Positions 1-11,787 of a DNA stretch of 64,000 bases are shown piece by piece; position 1 is the stretch's first letter, and every line of letters begins with the position of its first letter. The position numbers and the translations under genes are program-made. The stretch comes from Siphonodentalium dalli. Taxonomy: Eukaryota > Mollusca > Scaphopoda > Gadilida > Siphonodentaliidae. The stretch covers positions 50,351,797-50,415,796 of the forward strand of contig CP136061.1 of the NCBI GenBank assembly GCA_032622095.1, written 5' to 3'. The notes beneath the pieces were generated by a model, which did not search any database, had not been told where the DNA came from, and saw only the letters and a list, made by a program, of their open reading frames with translations.

Positions 1-299
1 TTTTTTCGAAAAATCTGTTTAGATAACTGCAACTTATAAGAACTTAATTTTTTTTAAATCTTTCTCTATTTTTTAAAGTCCCATTTATGTCTCGTCTCGT
101 ATTCAATAAATCACATAGGCCCAACTGATGATATAATTAAAAAAAAAAATCTTTCTCTGTTTATTTAAGTCTTATACAACTACACGTACCATACCGGACT
201 GTTTTCAATTTATTTAATTTTATTTTAGGTACGCCTATGGGAACGCGACTACGATAAGTACAGACTTTCATCGAAACCACAAGCTTCATAGAAGAGATC
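1..299. other. AT-rich flank, nothing recognised
   Basis: AT-rich sequence with A and T runs. No coding signal or inverted-repeat boundary was found, although the left end of the pogo-like element should lie here if that element is complete. Confidence 0.5.
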
Positions 300-1836
300 A
301 CTCCACACCGGCGCTGAGCCATTATCGGAGCGCGTCGACACGATGGTGTTTGAGTGGCTCATTGAAGAACGACTGCATGGTAGGCCAGTTAGCAACTTTG
401 CCCTACAATCGAAGGGCAGGGAGTGCGCCGGCCAGATACACGTCGAGGGTTTCAAGGCGTCAAATGGGTGGCTTAGGCATTGGAAGCGACGACACAACAT
501 CGGAATTCGAAAGGGAACCAACGACAGTCAGCAATTCCTGAAGATTTCCGAGAGAAAATCGACAGTTTCCGCGACAGCATCAATTATCTTTGAGAGCAGC
601 ACGACTATACATTTTTCAACATACGGAACATGGATCAGACCATGGTTCGTTTTGACATGACTGCATCAACAACCAACACCGTGCGAGGAGAGAAGACCGT
701 TCGGATTTCGATAACCGGGGCCCAGAAGAAAGGCTGCACCGTCGCCCTCACAGCAGCAGCCAATGGCGAGAAATTACCAGCCTACATCGTGTTCAAGGAG
801 CGAAACGGCACCATGTCTGCGAACATTCTGGGAAAGCTGAGCGTACCACCCAATGTGAAGATATCGGCAACAACCAACGGTTGGATGACGCACGATGAGA
901 CCCTCAGATGGATTCGAAGAATACATGGGCCCAACCAAGACGATGTCTGCCGACTTCTAATACTAGACGCGTATCGACCACACAACACCCCAACAGCACA
1001 AGATGCCTTAAAAAAAAAGAGATACCGATGTTGTATTGGTACCCGGTGGTTAGTATATAATAATCATTATTTAAAAATTTTAAACTGCTATTTTTCACGT
1101 TTTACGGTATAGACTATAGTCTATAGTATAAACATTAATCTGTGTCAACGGTTTGGGAGCGATGACTCTCAACATTAAAACACGTGTTTTTTTGTATACG
1201 TATTTACAACGTCATTTCGTTAATTAACTAGACTCACTGGCTTTGTTAAATTGGTCACTATTGTATTGTAACTCGTTGTAGACAACGGGCCATGAATAGA
1301 GCACTGGGTTCATTGTTATCCTAATCGGATTAAGTCACTCTCTTATATGTTGCATAATATTCCCTGTACAATTTTCAGACATTTTTTAATTATAATTATC
1401 TTTGTTTTCAGGTTGTACCCCACTTGTTCAGCCGATGGACACTCATGTGAATAGAGTTTTTAAGATGCATATGTGGGAACACTGGGCGACCTGGTTCAGG
1501 ACAGCCGAGCGGAACCACCGAGGTAACTACATCCAGCCAAACCGTCAACACATCATCACTTGGGTGTCAAAATCTTGGGCCGCAATTGAATCGCAAATCA
1601 TCATAAAGAGTTTCCTGTCATGCGGCATATCCAACAGTTGATTGGATGATGGGAGACAGAATCAAGAAGACTGGGGCGGACGTGGTTTTCACCCTGCAGG
1701 AGGCTGAGGCATTAGACTCCATCCAAACACCAGCTGATGACCTCGCAGGTGGCATTCTCTTCGATGACGACTGGTTAAACGAAGATGACGACATCGAGTT
1801 CGCTGGCTTCGATGACGACGGCAAAGTTGTTTTTTA
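300..1836 (+). pseudogene. Decayed pogo/Tigger-like (CENP-B-type) DDE transposase
   Basis: The three-frame reading resembles CENP-B/pogo transposases. A CENP-B-type helix-turn-helix segment lies near 343-520 (motif FKASNGWLRHWKRRHN). The DDE_1 catalytic core lies near 630-1040, with NMDQT giving the first Asp and LLILDAYRPH the second. After a gap comes CTPLVQPMDTHVNRVFK near 1415-1465, then a WAAI..SFLSCGIS segment and an acidic tail ending at 1836. A GT-AG intron at 1049-1411 joins VPGG to CTPLVQPMD in phase. The copy is broken: the frame changes between the HTH and the core, there is a stop just before NMDQT, one extra base sits in the A-run near 1011-1018, and the frame shifts again near 1635. 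The N-terminal HTH start is missing. It lies downstream of the last SRRM1 exon seen, presumably in an intron. I could not define its terminal inverted repeats. Confidence 0.85.
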
Positions 1837-2548
1837 ATTATATTGTTGTGTTTTGTATATTGTTCAACTTGTTATTGTTCAACTTGTTATATTTAATAAT
1901 ACATATGCAGAAAGTTATTTCATAGTCGTTATCATTCACTTTGGGGATCACGTACATCTGAACATTGATATAAACTATAGATATAGACTATAGATAGTGG
2001 ATTTACCCAGCTGTCTTAAATGGCAGAAAAATCCGATGACCCATGATGCTTACAAACTGTCATTTATGGGAATTTTGGGCAATAAAACAAGACAACAAGT
2101 AATATTTTAATATACACATCAAAATGAAACAAATACTTTCTCAAAGTAACTTATACTTAACTTTATTTAATCTGGAAGACGTGTATATTTCCCCGAAACT
2201 CTGTGCTGTATCGACTTTATTTTTTCTTCAGTTTTACTGTCCCGATTTCTTGGGATTTTTGGTTTGCAAAGGGTCATATTCGAGTTTAAGCCCACTTGGA
2301 TTTTTGAGCTCAAATAAAACAAAGGCCCCCTGGGCCTAAACGCGGGTCAGTACGGTACTTTTGTCAGCTGCGCTATACCTTATCGAAAACTAACTTGCGT
2401 TTATTTTATTTGAGACAACATGTGCTCGTTTTGTTTTCTGATGGACAAAGTCATTAAGCTATTTAAATCTGAGGCATTGGCATTTTTCGGGCCATTTCAT
2501 AGTTCTTTGGGCAAATGGCACCTGGCAGTGTGAACAACGACCATAGCA
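1837..2548. other. Non-coding stretch between transposase remnant and MITE
   Basis: Contains a short direct repeat (TTGTTCAACTTGTTAT, near 1860-1890) and a TATAGACTATAG motif near 1985 that also occurs in the transposase intron near 1107. It shows no RS-type exon of SRRM1 on the minus strand, so the 3' end of that gene is probably left of the window. Confidence 0.5.
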
Positions 2549-2978
2549 AGCCTGGAAATCATTTGCAGAATGAGGTCCCCAGAGGTTGCATTTAGTGACG
2601 TTATCCGCATGGTGGGCTAGCATCATAAAATTCACCCTCTGGGAACCTCATTCTGCTAAGGCCTCAACTGCTATAAAAGACCTAGGATCAGATTGAAGTT
2701 TCCCAATTGAAGTTGGTGACATTCACCCATTAGTCACCTCGATTATACATTTTATCTTCTGCAAATTAGGGGTTTTGAAACAGAAGGGAAATTAGTAACT
2801 AAAAATAGTGTTATTTTAAGACTATAGATACTTCACAGAAGATAAGGCCTAAGCAGAATGTGGTCGCCAGAGGGTGAAGTTGGTGATGCTAGCCCACACC
2901 GCTGTGGTGGGTAGCATCACTAAATTCAACCTCTGGGGACCTCATTCTACAAATGTTAAACACACTATTTCCCGGATT
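2549..2978. mobile_element. Palindromic hAT-like MITE (GGTCCCCAGAGGG family), long form
   Basis: Ends in decayed CAAGCCTGGAAAT / ATTTCCCGGATTG arms and has two inner palindromes with the family core (GAGGTCCCCAGAGG, TTCACCCTCTG). It abuts exon 13 of SRRM1 on its right. Confidence 0.7.
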
Positions 2979-2997
2979 GACCATAGCTACATCATAC

Positions 2998-3096
2998 CTG
3001 AAGCCACGCCTTCTGTCTGGACTTCTCCCGTGACTATAATCGTCGTAAGAGTAATCCATTCTTGGTGGGCTTCTCCTCCTAGGTGGTGGTGAATGC
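2998..3096 (-). CDS. SRRM1: SRRM1 exon 13 (last exon visible)
   Basis: Encodes HSPPPRRRSPPRMDYSYDDY and SHGRSPDRRRGF. Acceptor TATGCAG, donor TTCAG|GTATGA leaving two bases, so at least one more coding exon lies further left. Confidence 0.86.
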
Positions 3097-6000
3097 CTGC
3101 ATAAAAGTGACAAGATGTCAAATTTTATCATACAACCACTGATACTACTAGTTTTGTCAAATGCATAGTGTCAGTATGGAGTGGCCAAAGAATGACCATT
3201 TACCAAATTACAGCAATTTGTTATATGGACAAGTTGATGTTATCGCATGAATTTATTGTAAACCAAAGCTCTGAATATTTTCTTACCTATGGAATCTATC
3301 GGGGCCTTGACCGCCATCATAAAAGTCCCGTCTCGGAGGAGATCTCCTTCTGCCAGGAGACGGTCTGAAACACAATTTGTAAACCTGAAGCAAGCAGCAG
3401 TGTGACAGAGGCGATAATGTGTATGACTTTAAGTGACATGTGAGAATTATCATTTGTGACCCGCCATATCAAATCCAGTCGTAAGTCGGGATTTTTTTTA
3501 CCCTGTGCCAATGCATTCTCTTATATATGCGAGTCGACCATAGGTCGCCTCGCATATATAAGAGAATGCATTGGCCTAACAATTTTTTTACAATTTTAAT
3601 AATTTTTTCTTGTATTCTTTAACAATTTTATAATTTCACCCATACAGAGCCCCAGACAAACATGAGCAGACGACACTCTTCCTGCAGGGTAATGGATGTT
3701 TTTTATTTTATGTCCTAAAAATTGTAAGAAACATTTATTTAAAACAAATTATAAAAAATTGTTAGGCCAATGCATTCTCTTATATATGCGAGGCGACCTA
3801 TGGTCGACTTGCATATATAAGAGAATGCATTGGCACAGGGTAAAAAAAATCCTGACTTACGACTGGATTTGATATGGCGGGTCACATTTGAGTGTTGTGT
3901 CAATTGAGTGTTCTGTGAGTGATCTGTAAGCTGTCAGGTGTAATATTAGATCATACCATGAATCTCTACTTTGGCTAACGCCTGTAGAGATATTATTCCA
4001 CCAGGACAAAACCTTGGAACTTTTTGAAGTTTTGACAGGGAACCTTATAAATTTGAAAAAAATAAAGGGGGGAATATATTTATTAGTAATTATCTGTTCC
4101 TTAATAATGTACTTCACTGTAGGTGAATGTCCCAACTCCAAATTGCATGCTCTATTCTGTGATTTTTGAGAGCTGATATCGCAAAAAAAACATTGAAGTA
4201 ATTACCCAGGAAAAATTCCATAATTGTAAGCAACGCAAAGTAAAATTGCTTACAAAGTCACTTAATTGGGAAATTTCGAGTTGGGACCTTCACATACAGT
4301 GAAGTACATTATTAAGGAACAGATAATAACTAAGAAATACATTCCCAGTGTTATTTTTTCAACTTTATAAGGTTCCCTGTCAAAACTTCAAAAAGTTCCA
4401 AGGTTTTGTAGTGGTGGAATATGATCTCTACGGGCATTAGCCAGAGTAGAGATTCATGGCGTGATCTAGGTTAATATGTGAGACTGACAGGGAGTGTTGT
4501 GCCTGATATACTGTGAGTGAACTGTAAGGTGTAATATGTGAGAATGATTTGAGTGTTGTGCCTATTGTATGAGTGAACTACTGTGAGTGAACTGTAAGAT
4601 GTCAGGCTTAATATGTGAGAATGATTTGAGTGTTGTGCCTATTGTATGAGGAACTACTGTGAGTGAATGCAGAGTGAGGACATTTGTGACATTAATGTTA
4701 TAGCAGCGAGTCCACCTTTTCAGCGATAATGTGGTGTAACTGATGTTACCCTGTTCATTTTATAGATTTCAGCCATCGATTTCCATTGTATACTTTTATA
4801 ACTGGGTGGGAGAATCCATTTAGGGTTAAAAGAAACGTTTAAAGACGCACCTTCTTCGTCTGTCTTCAGGAGATCTTCGGGGTCTTCTGAAATCATCGTC
4901 CATTCTCCCGCGTCTCATGTCCCTCGGAGGCGACCTTCTGCCTCCCCTCATCGGTCTTCTGGGCTCTGCTGTAATGGAGGAAGTTAAAATGTGACTAAGA
5001 TAGAAAGAACTAGAGCAAGTCTGAATTTAGTGTGCCTGTCATTTACAGAATGAGGTCCCCAGAGGATAACATTAGTGACGCTATCCCACATAGAAGGCTA
5101 GCATCACTAACTTCACCCTCTGGGGACCTCATTCTGCTTAGGCCTCATCTTCTCTTGAAAGTTTCTTTGATATAAAATTTCTATAGAAACTTCTTCACAT
5201 AGATACTATTTCTTTTTTAGTTTAGTTTTTCTATATCCCCAAATTGGCAGACAACACATTGCATAATAGAGGTTCCCAATGGGTGTACATCACAATATTC
5301 ACCATTTGGGAACTTCAATCTGAGTCTATGTATCCCAAATGCAGATCAGGCCATGCAGAACAAGGTTCCCAGAGGGTGAATTTGGTGATGCTAGCCCGCT
5401 ATGTGGGATAGCATCACTAAATTCACCCTCTAGGGACCTCATTCTTCAAATGAAAGGCACACTCAACTCAGACTTTAACTAGAGGTGAGCTGGCCCAATG
5501 GGACTAAGGATACTCACCATGGCAGTCAAGAAAAACTGCGAACAAAATTGCCCTAACGGTCTCCGTTTAGGAATACAAGCTCAGACAAAGTTCTGCATGT
5601 TGCAAACAATTTCCAAGTCGAAAGGAGAAGATAACTCCACAATGAAAAAGTCAGACGGACCTCATAATTGCAGGTGCACGGGTTCCCTTGGTACTAAATA
5701 TATGTGCCAAGTTTAAAAACAATTAACAGAAAAATTCAGGAATAAAATCTCAGACAAGTTAATGCATCTTGAGAAAAGGGGGATAACTCCACACAAAAAA
5801 ATCGGACTGACCTCATCGCAGGTGCACCAGGTTCCCATGGTACAAAATATCTGTGCCAAGTTTAAACAGAATTGACCGAAAAAATGTAGGAATAAAAGCT
5901 CAGACAAAATTGTGTCCACGGGCAGACGTATGGATGGCTGCGGTTTAACCAATCATAACCAAGCCTTGAAATAGGGTGTCTGTCATTTGCAGAATGAGGT

Positions 6001-9000
6001 TCCCAGAGGGTGAATTTGGTGATGCTAGCCTGCTATGTGGGGTAGCATCACTAAATTCACCCTCTGGGGACCTCATTCTGCAAATGACAGACACCCTATT
6101 TCAAGGCTTGGTGATAAACATCTATATAGATACCTTCAGATTCCGAGCCACTTGATGATTCCTCTGCCTTATGTTGTCGATATTGACGTCTTTGTTGGAC
6201 TCCTGCAGCACCCTTCCCAGGTGATGCCCCTTCCTAAAAAAAAAGAGCGCAGAGAATCCGTCAAACAAGTCAGATTAACAATGATCAGCGTACTTCATGT
6301 TTTTTCTCATTATTCATGATTCAAATAAATTTCAAATTTTGGGGTTTTTATCAACGCGAAAAAGCCTGGAAATAGTGTCTGATATTTTTGCAGAATGAGG
6401 TCCCCGGAGGGTGAATTTATTGATGCTATCCCACATAGTGGGCTAGCATCACCAAATTCACCCTCTGGGGACCTCATTGTGCTTAGGCCCCATCTTTTGT
6501 GAAGTATCTATAATCTCAAATAGAAATTGTTTTTAGTTACTTTTTCCTTTCTGTTCAGTTTCTATATCCCTAAATTTGCAGAAGATAAAATGCAACTGAT
6601 GGGTGAACAACAACTCCAACTGGGGAACTTTATCTGATCCTAGGTCTCCCCTAGTAGTTGAGGCCTCAGCAGAATTAGGTTCGCAGAGGGTGAATTTGTG
6701 ACACTAGCCCACCGTACAGGATAGCCACTAACTTCACCCTCTGGGGACCTCATTCTGTAAACGTCAGACACAATAAATCCAGGCTTGCTCTGAAACTGAC
6801 GGATGTAAACTTACATCATCGCTGCTGTCAGAGTCGTGTTTCTTCTTTCCTTTGGTTCCTGGTTGGGGTGATACTGACCCACTCGCATCGCTGTCACTCG
6901 AACTACTCGATGATCCAGAACTACGTTTTCTGAAAAGAAAACACCACAAAGCAATTAATTGGACTGTGTAGCAATAAACATAGTTGATACATACAGTAAT
7001 GCTCTAAGTAATGGACTTCTTAACCACAGCAGAATTATGGGTAACTTTTCAGGATTTAGTCGGAAATATGGCTTGTTGCCATTCATCGGAAAGCTCTCCC
7101 CGGGAGCTTTCCGATGAATGGCAACAAGCCATATTTCCGGCTAAATCCTGAAAAGTTACCCATAATTCTGCTGTGGTTAAGAAGTCCATTACTTAGAGCA
7201 TTACTGTAGTGACTGTTGATCGAGTGAACATGATGATGTATTGTCACTTTCTCAACAATATTCCCTTTCAAGTTTCATGCTCATCAAAGGTCCATACTGC
7301 TGTGGCTTTGTCTTGAACTATTCAAAAGACTTGAACATTACATAGGTTCATAAAATCTTCGATGAAGAAAAATACCTAACCACGTACAAACGAGAGGCCC
7401 ACAGTGGTGGATGCAGACAGTGTAATTTAAAGCCAAATATTATTGTATATTACATTGTCTGCATGCCACACAACTCAGGCCCCGCCCCAATGCCTTACAT
7501 TTCAATAGCAAATTATCATATAATCAGATCTTCTCTGGAAAGTTTCTTTATTATCAAATTCTATAGAAACTTCTTCACATAGATTCTATTTCTACCAAAT
7601 TTCATTCCATTCAGACTTCTAAAGTTATCATCCGGAAATGAAAAAAAAGTGAACGGACGGACAGACGCAATGACCAATAATATCATACATCCTGTTTTTT
7701 TTTTTTTAAATGGGCGTATAATGGGCGCATAGTTAATTATTATTCCTTAAATTAATCTTCTTATATTACCATACAGACTGATTACATATTACAACAGTTT
7801 TTCAACGGTTGTATAACTTTTTTTTTGTATTGCCTTATCATTGAAGTTGAACAATAAGCTACTAATATAACTGAGCACTTCAAAATTGATTTAAACAATA
7901 TTTATTTGCCCCAATTAATATTACATTTATGATGAACAACATTTTGATGATGGAAATATGAGTAGGATAGAAAAGGGGAAGAGGATCTAGCAGTAAGCAG
8001 ATATCTGCTTTTGTTGAGCTATCTCCTCAGACAAGTAGAAAGATTGTAGAAATAAAAAAAGTGCAATTGGCAAGTGGCGGAGTTCGAGAAACAATAGGTT
8101 TAAGAAATGATGGTATATTAATATTATGATGTAGAGACGAGTTTACAATGTGTTGAAATGATAAGTAAGCTTATGAAGGTAATAAGGAGAGGAATATTCA
8201 CGAGGAATACGAGACAGAAAAAGGTTGAGCGATAGAGATAAAAAGTGTGTATGTGAAAGAAAAGTCGGTACCATTGTCGTGCAAATAATTTCAAAATTGT
8301 GAGCAAACCTTTGTTTTTTCTTTGGTTTGACGACCTCCCTCCGTGGTGACCTGCTTCCAAATGATGGTTTTCGTCTGTCATCTCTGGATCGTTCAGAAAA
8401 CCGTCTCTCTGGGGAGGACCGCCTTCTTGGTGATGGTGAACGTCTCCTTGGTGATCGTTTCCTTGGTGATCTAGAACGCCTTCTCGGAGATGGTGACCTC
8501 CTTCTTCTTGGAGAACGTCTGCGGCCAGATGATGGGGAATGTCGCTTACGGGGTGAAGGCGACCTGCGTCTTCTTGGTGATGGTGAGCGACGCCTTCTCG
8601 GTGATCGTGAAGAAGATCTCCTCCTCCTGGGAGAAGCTGAACGACGACGTCTTGGCGACTTCTTTCTTGGAGAAGATGACCTTCTCCCACCCTTTTTGGG
8701 AGTTGGTGATCGTGAATGTGACCTTCTTCGCCTTGGTGACGCACTTCCTGAATGTGATCTGCAATGTACAAATAATTGAATAGGCTCATATAGGGGGACT
8801 AAAATTAACCAGGTGTATTATCTGTGCTGTACGAGTCAAACTTAAAAAATGTTATATTAATTAATTATGCAAGCAATTATTTTTCAGATCAGTGCGGGAT
8901 TGGATATTTTTTATTCCCAATCACAGTGATGGATGACTACTGCAATTGAAATACTGGAGATATAAATTGAAATACCAGAGATATCTAATGTAATGGTCAG

Positions 9001-11734
9001 CTCCCCGATGAATATTGTGTTGGCTATTTGGCCCAGTGTCAGACCATCTATCACAAAAACCACTGACCATGTCCTTAATTTTTATTTTTATACGATATTC
9101 CGACAGAAAACAGCAACGGAAATGTATGCAGACAGTAATGACCACAGAGTGAGTTTTCTGTATTAATTTAGACTGTGGTCTGGGATATGAATGCTGGAGC
9201 ACACAAATAGTCAGATTTCCGTAATAATTTAGACTGTGGTCTGGGATATGAATGCAGGTGTACACAAATAGAGTGAGTTTTCTGTATTAATTTAGACTGT
9301 GGTCTGGGATATGAATGCTGGAGCACACAAATTTGATATACCTTGACCTTCCTTTGGTTTTTTTAGATGGTGACTTTTCTTTCGAAACTGATCTAGAAGA
9401 CGACCTCTTTCCTTTATCATCGTCCTTTGATTTGTCGCCATTCACAGCAGGCTTCTTATCTCTCTCCCTGCAAATAATTTCAAGTTTTTGTGTCAACTGA
9501 TTATGCACCGATATTGTCTACGAAGCGAAAGAAATCTCTCATTTATTAGTCCCTCACGATCAAATTATTGCCTGCAAAATTCTATTGGTGCTATCTTCTA
9601 TTATATCAAGAAATTGTTTATGTATACACGTCTGGAAATCATGTGCGAGTGCTATTTCAAACAAAGACTAAATACAAAGCGATTTTTAGCCCTCCCTGAT
9701 TTTTCAAAATGCCAGCACTGTGTATATATTCTTTATCTTATCTTGAAGCATATTTATTATATTAGTAATACTATAGAATACATGGAGAGGGCTGTTCTTA
9801 TCTTGCAAAAGAAATGCATCATTTCTATTAACCCTTTGATGGGAGCTGTGCTGGCGCAACATTAAAGACCCTGTGCCAATGCATTCTCGACCATAGGTTG
9901 CCTCGCATATATAAGAGAATTCATTGGCCTAACAATTTTTTTTTAACAATTTTTATCTTTTTTATCTTATTTCTTTAACAATTTGATCATTTTTATTATT
10001 TTTTCTTACCTTCTTTAACAATTTTTTATCATTATTTCTTACATTCTTTAACAATTATAAAAAATAATATAAAATTTGTTAGGCCAATTGAATCTCTTAT
10101 ATATGCGAGGCGACCTATGGTCAACTTGTATATATAAGAGAATACATTGGCACATGGTTTTTGCAAAATTTCAGGAAGCTCCCATCATGAAATGTTTCAA
10201 GTGTGCTATGGGAGAGGAATTAGAAAAATCAACAGCAATCAAAAGAAACATTTCTATTACTATGATAAAAAAGGTGAATAATATGCCTTTAACAATGATT
10301 AAATAATAAAGGTGAATAATATGCCTTTAATAGAGAGTTCAGTCATAGTAATGTTGTTTTGTGAATTATATTCTATGGAAAAGAGTGTACATTTATGATC
10401 ATTTTGGTACCAAACGTTTGACAAAAGGACAAGTATTACTTGGTGAGTGATCAATAATTTGTCAAAAAATTGCCGCATTTTGGTGAAAATCATGCCATTG
10501 GGCAATGGACATTTGTATGGGTTTCAAGGTGTTTTGACCTGGATAATGGCACCACTTTTTGGAAGCTATTTCCCTTTAAAATTCAGTTTATTAATTGTAA
10601 TTTGGATATTTTTGAAGGTAGAGCAACAAAACTTAACATAGTTGATGTTCATTGTATATGCTTGATATTAAGTACAAAAACTTGAATATCTAATGAGTAA
10701 TGCATACTAATTAGGTTAGTTAGCATATAATGATGCTCATTATTATGCAAATTAGTCATTTCTTTGGTTTATACCGCAGAGTGAGCATAGTTAAACTGTT
10801 AATATCACAATATAGGCACAATTATTTTGTTTAATTGTGGAAACAGTTTTCACCTGAATGATGAGATATTTCTCCATAATATTTTAGTTATCTGTTATTG
10901 AATATTAATTAGCAAATTATTGAATTATTTAGTAGCTAATTAGCATAATATTTAGTCTGTCTGTCAAATATTCAGAAGTTTTTGAACGAAATAACCCTGT
11001 AATCCGGTGTCATGTGAGGTATCAAATTGAAGGTATAGGTATATGAAGACAGCATTCAGAAATGGACATGTAAACTATCAGAGAATAATGTCACAAATGT
11101 TATCAATGCTACAAATGCCTCCAGAGCCATGTATCCTCAAGTCTCCATTAACAAGAGCTGGGCTGTCGCCCAGTACATACCCCAGGTACCATACGCATGA
11201 TACCGCCTAGCTATATAGTGTGGGCATACCCAAAAACCCATTGCCGAGATACTCAGGCAGATCATCGAGGATGAAAAAACAACAGTTTCAGATAAACAAA
11301 GATGAATAACTCCAGAAAGAAAAACCTAAATAAAACAATTGGACACTCCATTGAATGCCCTCATAGTAGAGAACATCCATACAAAATTTCATTCAGATCC
11401 GTCAACAGGTGGTGGAGATATCTGCTTCGATGGACAAAAAAAGAAAAAACATTTCCAGATAAACAAACTTTTACCAAAGATGAATAACCCTAGAACGGAA
11501 AACCAGAATTGGTTCATTCTCTATTTACGTGCCTTATACCGGTTTCTTAAAATTCAATCATAATTTAATTTGTAATTAATTTCCATTAGGCCTTATCTAT
11601 TATGTATATATATACTACTATATGAAAAGGGATGTGGCTATAGTCTCCATTGAGGGAAGGGAGAGTCCAACTTGGAAATTTCTATCCTACCCGGAGTACT
11701 CGAAACAGAAAAATATCCTGTATATTACATTTAC

Positions 11735-11787
<53 letters not shown>

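Noticed and set aside
6035-6319. 94-codon plus-strand frame starting in a MITE palindrome
   Set aside because: It begins with the MITE-derived MWGSITKFTLWGPHSAN that recurs at other MITE copies and runs antisense through SRRM1 exon 10.
8327-8789. Two long open frames opposite and overlapping SRRM1 exon 8 (plus strand 150 codons; minus strand His-rich 221 codons)
   Set aside because: Shadow frames of the RS-repeat exon; the repetitive codons keep other frames open. Only the SPRRR frame has proper splice phases.
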